Counted from the first letter of the stretch, positions 24,542 through 34,266 are shown. The stretch: 64,000 nt of DNA from Verrucomicrobiia bacterium (GCA_019634625.1 JAHCBA010000004.1:124001-188000), one strand, 5' to 3'. The notes: a model not told the origin generated them from the sequence alone. Made by a program: numbers and translations.

Positions 24542-24940
24542 AGCTTCATCGACCTCGCCCCCACGCTTCTCGAGGTCGCCGGCATCCCCTGGGACCGCTC
24601 CGGCCTCGCCCCGTCCCCGGGACGCGGTCTCGTCGGTCTCTTCCGCTCCCCACGCTCCGGTCAGGTCGATCCCCGGCGCGATCACGTGCTCCTCGGTCGC
24701 GAACGCAACGATGTCGGGCGGCCCCGCGATGAAGGCTGCCCCGTGCGCGCCATCCTCCACGACCGCATGCTCTACCTCCGCAACCTCCAAACCGGCCGCT
24801 GGCCCGCCGGCAATCCCGAGACCGGCTACCTCGACTGCGATGGCAGTCCGACCAAGACCCTCACCGCCACCTGCGAGGCGGTCCTGGACGGCACCAAAAC
24901 TCCGGGCACCCCGACCACCCTCCGCCGAACGGCATCCTGA
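24542..24940 (+). pseudogene. Truncated duplicate of the upstream sulfatase gene
   Basis: 24542-24863 matches 22844-23165 inside the sulfatase gene without gaps; I count only about five differences over 322 bases. It encodes residues about 311-417 of the parent, beginning [20 protein letters not shown], without the formylglycine site. The frame stays open to a TGA at 24938-24940 but the last 25 codons are unrelated. Neither flank matches the parent gene, and no start or ribosome binding site is evident. After it, 24941-25118 shows no recognisable feature. Confidence 0.85.
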
Positions 24941-25118
24941 CCCTCCCCCAGCGCGAGGTGCCGGGAAGGCTTGGAGGCGGCCTCCCCTCCGCCCTCCCGG
25001 CACCATCCTCCAACGACCCTCAAGTCCCTCAGCACATCCGGCATCGAGGCATTCCGTCCGGCGACGGAGCAGCGGGCTCAAATCCGTACCAATTGTTGAT
25101 CTCCGCCCCCCGGTTCCA

Positions 25119-25184
25119 GATTTCTGATTTCTGATTTCAGGCCTCAGGTTTCAGGTTTCAGGTTTCAGGTTTCAGGTTTCAGGT
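25119..25184. repeat. TTTCAGG heptamer microsatellite abutting the hrpA stop
   Basis: Two TTTCTGA units, then five or more TTTCAGG units with a GCCTCAGG variant. The tract ends 1 base before the hrpA stop codon (- strand), so copy-number changes could alter the gene end. Confidence 0.9.
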
Positions 25185-25185
25185 A

Positions 25186-28100
25186 TCACGCCATCAACCT
25201 CAACCTCTCCCACTGCGCCTCAAGGCGCTTCGCCGAAATCGGCGTCGGCGTTCCCAACTCCTGGGCAAACAGCGACACCCGGAACTCCTCGATCATCCAC
25301 CGGAACGCCTCGAGTTCCCGCCGTTTCTCCTCGGACCATGCCTTGCCCGCGGACGTCCGCCAGGCCGTCGCCCACGGCGTCACCTGCGCCTCCCGTTCCC
25401 GGTCCTTCGCCGGGTTCACCCCGGCCCGTTCGAGGCGCAGCAACAGGGCCTTCAGGTAACGGGGAAAATGACCCAGCCGTTCCAGGGAGACCCGCTCCAG
25501 GAATCGCGCCCCCATCAACTCACCCAACTCCGCCTCACCCACCCGGACCGGACCGCGGGCCGCGGGCTGTGCGGGGATCGCTCTGGCGCCAAGGGCCAGT
25601 TGTCCCAACTGGCTCAAATCCTTCACCACCCGCGCCGCTCCCGGTCGTGGCCCCGCCGCCGCCGCTGACGATTCCCCTCCCATCCGCCGCACGACGTCAC
25701 GACGCAATTCGAGAATCCCGCGCAACCGCTCCATCCATGGCCCCGACAATCCCGTCAACCGTCCCCGGGCCGACGCCACCGCCGCGAGAAACGCCCGCTC
25801 GGTGAGCGCCCCGGACGGGCCCGGTCCGACCACATGCGCCATCAGGTGCCGGTACGCCGTCTCCTCGAGTTCTTCGACAGTCCCGATCGGCGCGTACAAC
25901 GGCCCCACGGCGGTCAATGCCCGCAGATCCTTCCGCAGCCAGGCCACATCCCGACCCAGGGCCAGTTCGATCAGGCGCCACCACCCGGACCCGGTCTTCG
26001 CCTTCGCCTCGGTGGCCGACCGGAACAACCGCACATCGACCGACTCGCCTGCCACCTCGAGCCCCGGCCAGCCGTACTCGGGCAAACCCGGACCCTCCCG
26101 CACCGTCACGCGCTCGGGGAGGTCACCGAACGACCATGTGGTCACCTGGCATCGTTCCCAGCGGGCTGCCGCCGCACGCCACGCGGCATCCCCGGCCGCT
26201 CCCGACGCTGGCACGGCCGGCTTGACCTCCGCCAACTGGCGCCGCACCGCCGCCCAATCCCGCGAAGCCACCAGCGGCTTCTCGTCCGGCCCCACCACCT
26301 CAACCCTCGCCCGCAAGTGCGGTGGAAGCGTGTCCGGCGCCCATGCGTCCGGCGGCACCGGGACGCCATATCGCTCCCGGATGAAGCGCGCCAGGTCATG
26401 GCCCAGGGAAGGTCCCTCGGGCCGGAAATCCCGCGCCATTTCCGCAGCCTTGGGAGCAATCGGCAGCAGGCGTGCCCGAAGCGATTTCGGAAGCGCCCGA
26501 AGCCACTCCTCCGCCTTGGCCTCCCGCAACCCCGGCACCGCCCACTCGAGCATCGCCGGCGACACCGAATCCGCCAGCGTGAACGGCACCCTCACGGTGA
26601 CGCCGTCGTGCTCCTCGCCCGGCGCGTAGGCGTAGCGCAGCGGAACCGGCTGCCCCCCCACCTGCACCGTGTCCGGAAAGGCTTCCCGGTCGTAGGCGGT
26701 CTCCTCGCCCCCCGCCAGGTCGGCCTCGGTCACGCCCAGCGCCTCCTGCCCGGCCGCTCCCCGCTCACCGATCCATCGGTCCAGATCGTCCCGCGACGAC
26801 ATGTTCTCCAACTGCCGCGCGTAGAATGTTTGAAGGGCGCCGTCCACGTCCCCGAGGTCCTGCCGTCGCACCCGCGTGCGCCAGTTCTCGACCGCTTCGC
26901 GCACCTTGCGGTTGTGCTCGATGAACCGGTACCGCGCCGGCCATTCCCGCGGACGTTCGTCCGTCCGGGTCCAGTTTCCCAACCGGTCGCGCCAGGCCGC
27001 CTTGCCAGCCCGATCGCCCCGCGCCGGTCCCTCGGTCTCCCCCGAACCGCGCGGGCGCGGCAGGAGTTCCTCCGCCACCAGCGCCGAACGGATGAAGATT
27101 TCCGTGGCCGCCACCGGGTCGATCGGTCCGTACGCCACCCACCGGCGCCGCACCTCCATGCCGTACAACGTCGTGATCTCGTCCGCCCCAACCCGGCCCG
27201 CCTCGGCGCTCCAACGCGGATCCCGATGGGTGACCTCGCATAGGTGCGGCGCCACGGCGACAATCCATTCCGGATCGATCCCCGCCACGGTCCGCGCATA
27301 GACTTGGGAAGTCTCGACAATCTCGCCCGCCACCACCCAGGCAGGCTGGGCGCTCCGGACCCGCGTTGCCCGGTCGTCGTCCGGGCGCGCCCCGCCCTTC
27401 CCCCGGCGTTCAGGCTTCTCGCCCCGCTCGAACAGGGCCGAACCGGGAAACAGGTGGACGATGCGGTTCCCCGCCCCCTTGTAGCGGTTCCGCTCCTCCC
27501 GGCGCCCAACATGCGCCAGCAATCCCGAGAGCACCGCGCGATGCACGGCCTCGTAGGCGGCATTGCTCTCGTTCAGGCGCACCGTTCCCAGTTCCTCGAG
27601 GGCGTCCCACAACTGCCCGTGCAAGTCCTGCCACTCCCGCATCCGCACGTAGGAAAGGAAATTCTCCCGGCAGAACTTCCGCCGCTGCCCCTGCGTCCGC
27701 AGCGCCTCCCAACGCTCGTGCACCGCCTCCCAAAGGTTGAGCAGGGTCAGGAAATCCGACCGCGGATGCACATGACGCCGATGCGCCGCCTCCGCCTCCG
27801 CCTGCCGTTCCATCGGCCGCTCGCGCGGATCCTGGATGCTCAGGCCCGACGCAATGATCAGCAGCTCCCGCGTCGCATGCTCGCGTTGCGACTCGAGCAG
27901 CATCCGGCCCAGCGTCGGATCGATCGGCAGCCGCGCCAGATCGCGCCCCAGCGGCGTCAGCTCGCGCGAGGAATCCAACGCCCCCAACTCCTCCAGCAGG
28001 GCATACCCCGACCGGATCGCCGCCGGTGTCGGCGGATCGAGAAAGGGAAAGGTCTCGATATCGCCCAGATGGAAGGCCTTCATCCGCAGGATCACCTCCG

Positions 28101-29400
28101 CCAGGTTCGCCCGCTGGATCTCCGGCTGCCCGTAAACCGGACGCCCTTCGAATTCCTCCTCGGAATACAGCCGGATGCAGATCCCCGACTCCACCCGCCC
28201 CGCCCGTCCCTTCCGCTGGTTCGCGTTGCTCTGCGCAATTGCCTCGATCGGCAGGCGCCGCGTCCGGGTCCGCGGACTGTACCGGCTGATCCGGGCCAGA
28301 CCGGTGTCCACGACATAACGGATCCCCGGGATCGTGAGCGAGGTCTCCGCGATGTTGGTCGCCACCACCACCCGGCGCCGCCCCCCCGGGGCGAACACCC
28401 GCTGCTGGTCGCCCGAACTCAGCCTCCCATACAACGGCACCACCTCGACCCTCCCGCCCAACCGGCCCTCGAGTTGATCCGTCGTCTCCCGGATGTCGCG
28501 CTCCCCCGGCATGAACACCAGCACGTCCCCCCGCGCCCCGTCGTCCACCACCGACTCCACCGCCCGTACCGCCGCATCCACGTAGGTGCATTCCCCGCTC
28601 TCCTCGTCCTCGGCCGCCAGCGGACGGTACTCCACCTCGACGGGATACAGTCGCCCCGAGACTTCAAGAATGGGTGCCCCCCCGAAGGCCTGGGCAAAGG
28701 TCGCCGTGTCGATCGTCGCCGAGGTGATGATCAGTTTGAGATCGTCCCGCCGCGCCAGCAGGCCCTTCAGGTGCCCGAGGAGGAAGTCGATGTTCAGGCT
28801 CCGTTCGTGCGCCTCGTCCAGCACGATGGCGTTGTACTCCGAAAGCAGCGGATCCCCCTGCACTTCCGCCAGCAGCATCCCGTCCGTCATCAGCTTGATG
28901 AACGTCTCCGGACTCGACCGGTCATCGAACCGGATCTTGCACCCCACCTCGCGCCCCCACGCCACCCCGAGTTCCTCCGCAATCCGCCGCGACACCGACA
29001 ACGCCGCCACCCGTCGCGGCTGCGTGCATCCGATGCGGGCCTCGATCCCCAGGCCCGCCTCCAGACACATCTTCGGAATCTGGGTCGTCTTCCCCGAACC
29101 CGTCTCCCCGGCCACCACGACCACCGGGTGCGCCCGGATCGCGGCCACCAGGTCCTCGTGCCGCGCCGCAATCGGCAGATCCGCCGGCACCGTCACCGGG
29201 GGCCGGTGCTCCGCCCGCCACTCCCGCAGCGCCACCGACGCCCGCCCCCGTTCCAGCAGGCGGTCAATCACCGCATCGTGCGATCCCGGATGCCGCCGGT
29301 CCCGTATCACCCGTGCCAGACGCGATCCCAGCCGCACCCAGTCCGGCAACATGCACCGGGGAAGCAACCCCTTCAGTTCCTCGATTCTTGTGTCGGTCAT
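25186..29400 (-). CDS. hrpA: ATP-dependent RNA helicase HrpA (DEAH box)
   Basis: Cytosolic DEAH/RHA-type RNA helicase linked in E. coli to rescue of stalled or collided ribosomes and mRNA processing. The protein is 1404 residues (E. coli about 1300). The N-terminal stretch resembles E. coli HrpA (ADLPIAARHEDLVAAIRAH). Motif I GETGSGKTT is at 98-106, DEAH at 195-198, then SATIDTATF and QRKGRAGRVESG. Winged-helix/HA2, OB-fold and the long C-terminal DUF3418 region follow. The start at 29400 lies 10 bases after the upstream protease stop; an ATG at 29433 would overlap that gene. It is third in the - strand group YugP-like, site-2 protease, HrpA. The C-terminus reaches a heptamer repeat. Confidence 0.96.
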   Translation of the reverse strand: MTDTRIEELKGLLPRCMLPDWVRLGSRLARVIRDRRHPGSHDAVIDRLLERGRASVALREWRAEHRPPVTVPADLPIAARHEDLVAAIRAHPVVVVAGETGSGKTTQIPKMCLEAGLGIEARIGCTQPRRVAALSVSRRIAEELGVAWGREVGCKIRFDDRSSPETFIKLMTDGMLLAEVQGDPLLSEYNAIVLDEAHERSLNIDFLLGHLKGLLARRDDLKLIITSATIDTATFAQAFGGAPILEVSGRLYPVEVEYRPLAAEDEESGECTYVDAAVRAVESVVDDGARGDVLVFMPGERDIRETTDQLEGRLGGRVEVVPLYGRLSSGDQQRVFAPGGRRRVVVATNIAETSLTIPGIRYVVDTGLARISRYSPRTRTRRLPIEAIAQSNANQRKGRAGRVESGICIRLYSEEEFEGRPVYGQPEIQRANLAEVILRMKAFHLGDIETFPFLDPPTPAAIRSGYALLEELGALDSSRELTPLGRDLARLPIDPTLGRMLLESQREHATRELLIIASGLSIQDPRERPMERQAEAEAAHRRHVHPRSDFLTLLNLWEAVHERWEALRTQGQRRKFCRENFLSYVRMREWQDLHGQLWDALEELGTVRLNESNAAYEAVHRAVLSGLLAHVGRREERNRYKGAGNRIVHLFPGSALFERGEKPERRGKGGARPDDDRATRVRSAQPAWVVAGEIVETSQVYARTVAGIDPEWIVAVAPHLCEVTHRDPRWSAEAGRVGADEITTLYGMEVRRRWVAYGPIDPVAATEIFIRSALVAEELLPRPRGSGETEGPARGDRAGKAAWRDRLGNWTRTDERPREWPARYRFIEHNRKVREAVENWRTRVRRQDLGDVDGALQTFYARQLENMSSRDDLDRWIGERGAAGQEALGVTEADLAGGEETAYDREAFPDTVQVGGQPVPLRYAYAPGEEHDGVTVRVPFTLADSVSPAMLEWAVPGLREAKAEEWLRALPKSLRARLLPIAPKAAEMARDFRPEGPSLGHDLARFIRERYGVPVPPDAWAPDTLPPHLRARVEVVGPDEKPLVASRDWAAVRRQLAEVKPAVPASGAAGDAAWRAAAARWERCQVTTWSFGDLPERVTVREGPGLPEYGWPGLEVAGESVDVRLFRSATEAKAKTGSGWWRLIELALGRDVAWLRKDLRALTAVGPLYAPIGTVEELEETAYRHLMAHVVGPGPSGALTERAFLAAVASARGRLTGLSGPWMERLRGILELRRDVVRRMGGESSAAAAGPRPGAARVVKDLSQLGQLALGARAIPAQPAARGPVRVGEAELGELMGARFLERVSLERLGHFPRYLKALLLRLERAGVNPAKDREREAQVTPWATAWRTSAGKAWSEEKRRELEAFRWMIEEFRVSLFAQELGTPTPISAKRLEAQWERLRLMA

Positions 29401-29410
29401 CCAGCCCGGA

Positions 29411-30562
29411 TCAGGACCTGGCCCCCCGGTCATGCAGAATCGGTGGCAGTCCGGAAGACCCGCGACGCCCGGAATTCAAGGCCGACCGGATCAGCACATA
29501 GTCCGTCACATTGTCCCAGGTCAGCAGCCCGACTAGTTCACCCCGCTCCACCACCGGCACCAGTCCCTGGCCCCGGCCGCTGTGCGCTGCCAGGACCTCG
29601 TTCAGATCCCCGGAAGCCTCGACCACGATGAAGTTTCGATCCATTGCCGCACTCACCGGCACCCACTTCCCCTGCTCCGCCAGACTCGCCACCAGTTGCT
29701 GCCGGGTGAGCACCCCCACAACCCGGCGCCCATCCACGACCGGGAAATCCTGCTGCGACCCCGCCAGCACCAGGTCCACCGCCCGCGCCAGCGGGTCCGA
29801 GGGCCCCAGCACGGCGAAGTGTGTCACCATGGCGTCCCGCACCCGCGCCCCCGACAGGTTCGACCGGAACTGGGCCAGCCCCGCCTCCTGGCTCGCCCCG
29901 ATCCAGACAAACAGGGCGATGAAGAGCAACAGCGGGTTCCCCATGCCCCCCAACAGCCCCAGCAACCCAAACACCGCGAAGATCAGGGCGATCCCCTGCC
30001 CCAGCGAGGCGGCAATCTGCGTCGCCCGCGCGTACTCCATCCTCATTGCCAGCAGCGCCCTCAACACCCGCCCCCCATCCATCGGGAACGCCGGGATCAT
30101 GTTGAACACCACCAGCATCGTGTTCACCACCAACAGCCGGGCGGCCATCGAGCCCTCCATCAATCCCATCGATCCCGTCCCCAGCCGTTGCCCTGTCGCC
30201 AGCAGCCAGAGAACCAGCAGCACGGCGATCACCACATTCACCGCCGGCCCCGCCAGCGCCACCCACAACTCCTGCAACGGCCGGTCCGGCATCCGTTCAA
30301 GCCTCGCCACCCCCCCGATCGGCAACAGCGTGATGTCCCGCGTCCGGATCCCATACCGCCGCGCCGCCAGCGCGTGCCCGTACTCGTGCAGCAGCACGCA
30401 GCCAAACACGGAACATAGAAAGAAGACCCCGTGGATCGCTGCCGCCATCGAACGGCTTCCCAGGAAGATGGCGGTCCCAATGAACCCCAGAAACAACACG
30501 AAGGTGACGTGCAAATACACGTCGATCCCCGCGTAGCGCCCGAGTCGCAACGACCATTTCAT
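29411..30562 (-). CDS. Site-2 protease family zinc metalloprotease with CBS pair (M50B)
   Basis: Integral membrane protease of 383 residues. The zinc motif HEYGH is at 59-63 within a transmembrane helix, and the third ligand is in NMIPAFPMDGGRVLRALL, the N-x-x-P-x-x-x-x-DG motif of the family. About six hydrophobic helices occupy residues 15-230. A pair of CBS domains, which usually bind adenosine nucleotides, fills about 245-365 (AMVTHFAVLGPSDPLARAV, PVVDGRRVVGVLT). This is the rhomboid-independent SpoIVFB/Rv2625-like class. It sits 32 bases after the YugP-like gene and probably shares its transcript. Substrate unknown. Confidence 0.9.
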   Translation of the reverse strand: MKWSLRLGRYAGIDVYLHVTFVLFLGFIGTAIFLGSRSMAAAIHGVFFLCSVFGCVLLHEYGHALAARRYGIRTRDITLLPIGGVARLERMPDRPLQELWVALAGPAVNVVIAVLLVLWLLATGQRLGTGSMGLMEGSMAARLLVVNTMLVVFNMIPAFPMDGGRVLRALLAMRMEYARATQIAASLGQGIALIFAVFGLLGLLGGMGNPLLLFIALFVWIGASQEAGLAQFRSNLSGARVRDAMVTHFAVLGPSDPLARAVDLVLAGSQQDFPVVDGRRVVGVLTRQQLVASLAEQGKWVPVSAAMDRNFIVVEASGDLNEVLAAHSGRGQGLVPVVERGELVGLLTWDNVTDYVLIRSALNSGRRGSSGLPPILHDRGARS

Positions 30563-30594
30563 GACCGCATCCCCTCACCCGCCCCGGTCCGGAG

Positions 30595-31290
30595 TCAATC
30601 CCGGGATCGTCCCATCAGCAGCGGCAGCAGGTACATCAGCATGTACGCCAGCGAGGTGATGAAGGCCGCCACATACGTGAGCGCCGCCGCGTTCAGCACT
30701 GCCGCCACCCCCTGCCCCTCCTGCGGCGTCCGCAGGAACCCCAGCCGCGACAACATGTCCTTCGCCCGCCGCGAGGCATCGTACTCGACCGGCAGCGTGA
30801 TCAGATTGAACAGCATGATCACCCCCCACCCCGCCGCCATCAGCGCCAGGCCCGTGTAGGTCTGGAACAGCCCCGTGACCATCCCGATGATCGGCAGCCA
30901 CATCACCAACTGGCTCGCGTAGTTCGTCGCCCCCACGGCCAGCATCCGCAATTGGAGGGGCAGGTACGCATTCTTGTGCTGGATCGCGTGTCCCGCCTCG
31001 TGGGCCGCCACCCCGAGCGCCGAAAGCGAATTCCCATGGTACACGTCGCTCGACAGCACCAGTCGCTTGTGCAGCGGATCGTAGTGGTCGCCCAGAAAGG
31101 ACTGGTGCTCGTGGATGCTCACCTCGGTGATGCCGTTCCGCCGCAGGATCTCCGCCGCCACCTGCGCCCCCGTGTACCCGCTCGATCCCGGCACCCGACT
31201 GTACCGGCGAAACATCGACTTCACGTACATCTGGGCCAGCAGCGCCAGCCCCATCGTCCCCAGAAACACCAACAAGAACAGTGCGCTCAT
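30595..31290 (-). CDS. YugP-like membrane zinc metallopeptidase
   Basis: Membrane protein of 231 residues of the YugP (neutral zinc metallopeptidase) family. One N-terminal helix (LFLLVFLGTMGLALLAQMYV) is followed by VPGSSGYTGAQVAAEILRR and GDHYDPLHKRLVLS, both typical of the family. The zinc motif HEAGH is at 97-101. Three more hydrophobic segments follow, with PVEYDASRRAK between them. GGAG stands 11 bases before the ATG. First gene of a - strand group with a second membrane protease; a role in envelope quality control is only a guess. Confidence 0.9.
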   Translation of the reverse strand: MSALFLLVFLGTMGLALLAQMYVKSMFRRYSRVPGSSGYTGAQVAAEILRRNGITEVSIHEHQSFLGDHYDPLHKRLVLSSDVYHGNSLSALGVAAHEAGHAIQHKNAYLPLQLRMLAVGATNYASQLVMWLPIIGMVTGLFQTYTGLALMAAGWGVIMLFNLITLPVEYDASRRAKDMLSRLGFLRTPQEGQGVAAVLNAAALTYVAAFITSLAYMLMYLLPLLMGRSRD

Positions 31291-31530
31291 AACGTCTTCG
31301 TCTCCGATTTTTGCCGGGCAGCTTTAGCCGAAGGCCCGCCCGGTTCAACAGAAACACGACACCACGGCCATCTTCCGTCCATCCCCACGCTGCCAAGGCC
31401 CCAGCCGATCGGGAGAGGCGTTGGCCAATAGTAAGTCAGGCAACCTTTTGTTGACGACAGAGATATACTGCGTCAGACATACAATTGTTGACGGCCCCCT
31501 CCGACTCGGTACTCCCGGAATTCCGCCGTC

Positions 31531-31560
31531 CCGCGGGGACAAGCTCCGCAACGCCTCATC
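31531..31560 (+). repeat. Degenerate fragment of the dispersed element core
   Basis: GCGGGGACAAGCTCCGC followed by AACGCCTCATCC resembles the core of the element at 6221-6380 with several mismatches. It overlaps the 3' end of the flavoprotein gene. The match may be chance. The rest of the gap 31291-31555 is AT-richer and contains two GTTGAC boxes but no clear promoter. Confidence 0.3.
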
Positions 31561-32956
31561 CCTCCGCCAGCTCCTCCGCCGGATAGGTCCAGATCTCCGC
31601 CAGCGTGGGGTGATAATGCGGCACCGCCGCCAGCTGCGCGGCCGTCAGTCCCGCGCTCATCGCCACCCCAATCTCGTGGATCAATTCCCCGCCCATGGGC
31701 CCGACGCACGCCCCACCCAGAATCCGACCTTCCTCCACATCCGCCAGCAGCTTCACGAACCCGTGGCGCGCCCCCATGATCAGCGCCTTCCCGTGGTCCT
31801 CGAACCGGTACCGCGCCACCCGGTGCGGGATGCCCTGCCTCCCGGCCTCCCGCTCTCCCAATCCCACCACCGCCACCTGCGGCTCAGTGAAGACCACCCG
31901 CGTCAGCAATCGATAATCCATCTCCCACGGCCGGTCCGGATCCACCGCATTGTGCCCCGCGATCTCCCCCTGCCGAACCGCCAGATGCACGATGTCGTGC
32001 GGCCCCGTGCAGTCCCCGGCCGCAAAGATGTTCCCGGCACGGGTCCGCATCCGGGCGTCCGTGACAATCCGCCCGCCCTCAACCCGAACCCCCGCCGTCT
32101 CCAACCCCAACCCGTCCAGGTTCGGCCGCCGCCCCAACGCCAGCAGCACCGCCTCCGCCCGGGATTCCCGCTCGTCGTCCCCATGGCGGAAGCGCACCAC
32201 CCGATCCGCCCCCTCCCGCCTTGCAGACAGCAGTCCGGTCCCGGTCCAGACGGTGATCCCCTCTGCCCTCAGCGCCTCCTCCAACGCCTCCCCGACATCC
32301 GCATCGAAGCCACTGAGCACCCGCGCGCTCCGTTGGATCACGGTCACCTCGACCCCGAATCGTGCCAGCATCTGGGCGAACTCCAGCGCAATGGCCCCGC
32401 CGCCCAGGACGATCATCGACTCCGGCAGCGTCGGCAGATGAATGAGTTCGTCGCTGGTCAGAAAACCCGCGTCGTCCAGCTCAGCCAGGGGAGGCGGGCT
32501 CACGGTTGATCCCGTCGCCACCACAAACTGATCCGCCGTCAAACGGTCCCCACCGTCTCCCAGCGCCAGGGTGTGTCCATCGAGGAATCGCGCCCGCTCG
32601 CGGATCAGGTCAAACCGCCCATCCTTCAATTGCCCCTGCCGGTACTCGGCAAACTCCCGAATGAGGGCGTCCTTGCGCGCCAGGACGTCCGCCCACGAAA
32701 ACGTGCCGGAAACCGGCTCGATTCCCCACGTCCGGGCGTTCCGCATCCAGTGCCGGATCTCCGCCGCCCACAGCAGCGCCTTGGTCGGCATGCACCCGCG
32801 CAGGATGCATAGCCCGCCCAAGGTGTCGGCGCCGTCCACGACGACTGCCCGCCGTCCTGCGGCGGCCACGGTTCGAGCCGCCGCGTAGCCGGCACTTCCT
32901 CCGCCAATCACGGCGACATCGTAATCCCAGCCTCTGGACGCTCCGTTTCGATTCAT
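31556..32956 (-). CDS. FAD-dependent pyridine nucleotide-disulfide oxidoreductase (mercuric reductase/Lpd-like)
   Basis: Cytosolic flavoprotein of 466 residues from the chosen ATG. FAD-binding VIGGGSAGYAAA is at about 17-28. The redox-active disulfide is C50/C55 in GGLCILRGCMPTK, the CxxxxC spacing of class I enzymes. A second Rossmann motif, VLGGGAIALEFAQ, and GDCTG complete the FAD/NAD folds. The dimerisation domain contains FTEPQVAVVGLGE and ends HYHPTLAEIWTYPAEE, resembling the catalytic His-Pro-Thr segment. No mercury-specific C-terminal cysteine pair is present, so mercury reduction is unlikely. No 2-oxoacid dehydrogenase genes are near. A GTG at 33037 would add 27 residues. Confidence 0.87.
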   Translation of the reverse strand: MNRNGASRGWDYDVAVIGGGSAGYAAARTVAAAGRRAVVVDGADTLGGLCILRGCMPTKALLWAAEIRHWMRNARTWGIEPVSGTFSWADVLARKDALIREFAEYRQGQLKDGRFDLIRERARFLDGHTLALGDGGDRLTADQFVVATGSTVSPPPLAELDDAGFLTSDELIHLPTLPESMIVLGGGAIALEFAQMLARFGVEVTVIQRSARVLSGFDADVGEALEEALRAEGITVWTGTGLLSARREGADRVVRFRHGDDERESRAEAVLLALGRRPNLDGLGLETAGVRVEGGRIVTDARMRTRAGNIFAAGDCTGPHDIVHLAVRQGEIAGHNAVDPDRPWEMDYRLLTRVVFTEPQVAVVGLGEREAGRQGIPHRVARYRFEDHGKALIMGARHGFVKLLADVEEGRILGGACVGPMGGELIHEIGVAMSAGLTAAQLAAVPHYHPTLAEIWTYPAEELAEG

Positions 32957-33420
32957 CGGAGGCCAAGGCTGGTGGGCTCCCTCCCCAAGGCAAGCCCACA
33001 CCTCAAACCGGGTCGCTGAACGGGTCGCTTCAGGCACCTGCCCCCCCGTTTTCTACGGCGTTTCCTTAACCCGACCGAAAACGCACCCCGCCCCCCGACT
33101 TTCCAGAGAAATCCAACGTACTTACATTCAAGTAGTTACGGCAATTCCACCCAACTCGCCTAAGGCAGGCGCTGAACCCTATAAGACTAAAGCATTAGGT
33201 CTGAGAAAATTCCCTATTTTCCCGTTGACGCCCTTCTCCCGCCGTGTTTTCCTCTACCTGCGTTTCCCATGACGCCTCGTTGTAGCGGGAGGTCAATAAG
33301 TCGTTCCATTATGTTGAAGAGTCGTTTCAGTGCATTCGGAGCCGTCAAAGGCGTCCGGCAGCCCCTCGAAGGGGCCGCAGCGGTCAGAACAGATTGCCCA
33401 GCCCAGGGAGGGAACCGCGC
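32957..33420. other. Divergent intergenic region before the exopolysaccharide locus
   Basis: This separates the - strand flavoprotein from the + strand EPS locus, so it should carry promoters both ways. Positions about 33110-33240 are clearly AT-richer than the surroundings and contain GCCTAAGGC (33158-33166), TATAAG (33180) and TTGACG (33225). None pairs into a convincing promoter at standard spacing. A 5' leader of 150 bases or more before the sugar transferase is possible. Confidence 0.5.
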
Positions 33421-34218
33421 ATGAGCACTCCCAGCATGAGCCCCTCCAGCATGGGCGCTCCCACCACACAACCCTTCGGACCCGCCTCCGGCAATCTGGA
33501 GGGATTTCCGGAAGCAATTCCCGTCCCGACCTGGAAACGGGTCCTGGACGTGTTCCTGCTGCTCATGGTTCTGCCGGTGGTCGGCCCCGTATTTCTCCTT
33601 GCGGCAGCGTGGGTTTCCCTCGTCTCGCACGGCCCCCTGCTCTTCGTCCAGGAACGTGTCGGACGGGGCGGACGTCGTTTCAAGTGCTTCAAGTTGCGCA
33701 CCATGCAGCCTGATTGCAGCACCGCGTCCCACCAGCAGCACCTCAAGCAGATCCTGGCCAGTGACAAGCCCATGCAGAAGCTCGACACGGTGGATCCCCG
33801 GTTGCTCCCGGGTGCCAAGATCCTTCGAGCCCTCGGCATCGACGAGTTGCCCCAGCTTTACAACGTCTTCCGGGGCGAAATGAGCGTGGTCGGTCCCCGC
33901 CCCTGTATTCCTTACGAGGCGCAGCAGTTTCAACCCTGGCAGCGCGAGCGCTTCGCCGGACTCCCGGGCATGACCGGCCTCTGGCAGGTGCGCGGCAAGA
34001 ATCGCACCACGTTCCTGGAAATGATTCGCCTCGACATCGAGTACGTGCGGACCCAGTCGCTCTGGCTGGATCTCCGCATTCTTGTCGCCACGCCCAAGGC
34101 CCTGATGCTCCAACTGGTGTACGCACTCTGGAATCGGGCACAAACGGGAAGACAGCGCTTAAGCCGGAGCCAACCTGTGCCGATTGCTACTGCGGACGGC
34201 TCAGGCGTTGTCGGATGA
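33421..34218 (+). CDS. Initiating sugar-phosphate transferase (bacterial sugar transferase, short WbaP/PssY type)
   Basis: Predicted to transfer a hexose- or HexNAc-1-phosphate from UDP-sugar to undecaprenyl phosphate, the first step of repeat-unit assembly. Membrane protein of 265 residues: one hydrophobic re-entrant segment (VFLLLMVLPVVGPVFLLAAA, about residues 45-65), then the catalytic core with KLRTM, LGIDELPQLYNVFRGEMSVVGPRP and GMTGLWQV. The GGGAGGG 9 bases before the ATG is one of the few good ribosome binding sites on this strand. It is first in the EPS locus. The C-terminus extends about 50 residues past the core. Confidence 0.93.
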   Translation: MSTPSMSPSSMGAPTTQPFGPASGNLEGFPEAIPVPTWKRVLDVFLLLMVLPVVGPVFLLAAAWVSLVSHGPLLFVQERVGRGGRRFKCFKLRTMQPDCSTASHQQHLKQILASDKPMQKLDTVDPRLLPGAKILRALGIDELPQLYNVFRGEMSVVGPRPCIPYEAQQFQPWQRERFAGLPGMTGLWQVRGKNRTTFLEMIRLDIEYVRTQSLWLDLRILVATPKALMLQLVYALWNRAQTGRQRLSRSQPVPIATADGSGVVG

Positions 34219-34266
34219 TCCGGGGCGCGCTGACCGGCGTCGCCCATGCATCTCCCTTCCCAGCTC

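Noticed and set aside
24453-25127. 224-codon + frame over the sulfatase fragment
   Set aside because: It is out of frame with the sulfatase reading frame and is Pro/Ser/Arg-rich; the fragment is best treated as a pseudogene.
31441-31495. Promoter with TTGACG and TATACT
   Set aside because: The hexamers are only 7 bases apart, and both flanking genes are on the other strand.
31556-32956. Mercuric reductase or Lpd subunit assignment
   Set aside because: No C-terminal vicinal cysteines, merR/merT or 2-oxoacid dehydrogenase genes; kept as a general class I disulfide oxidoreductase.
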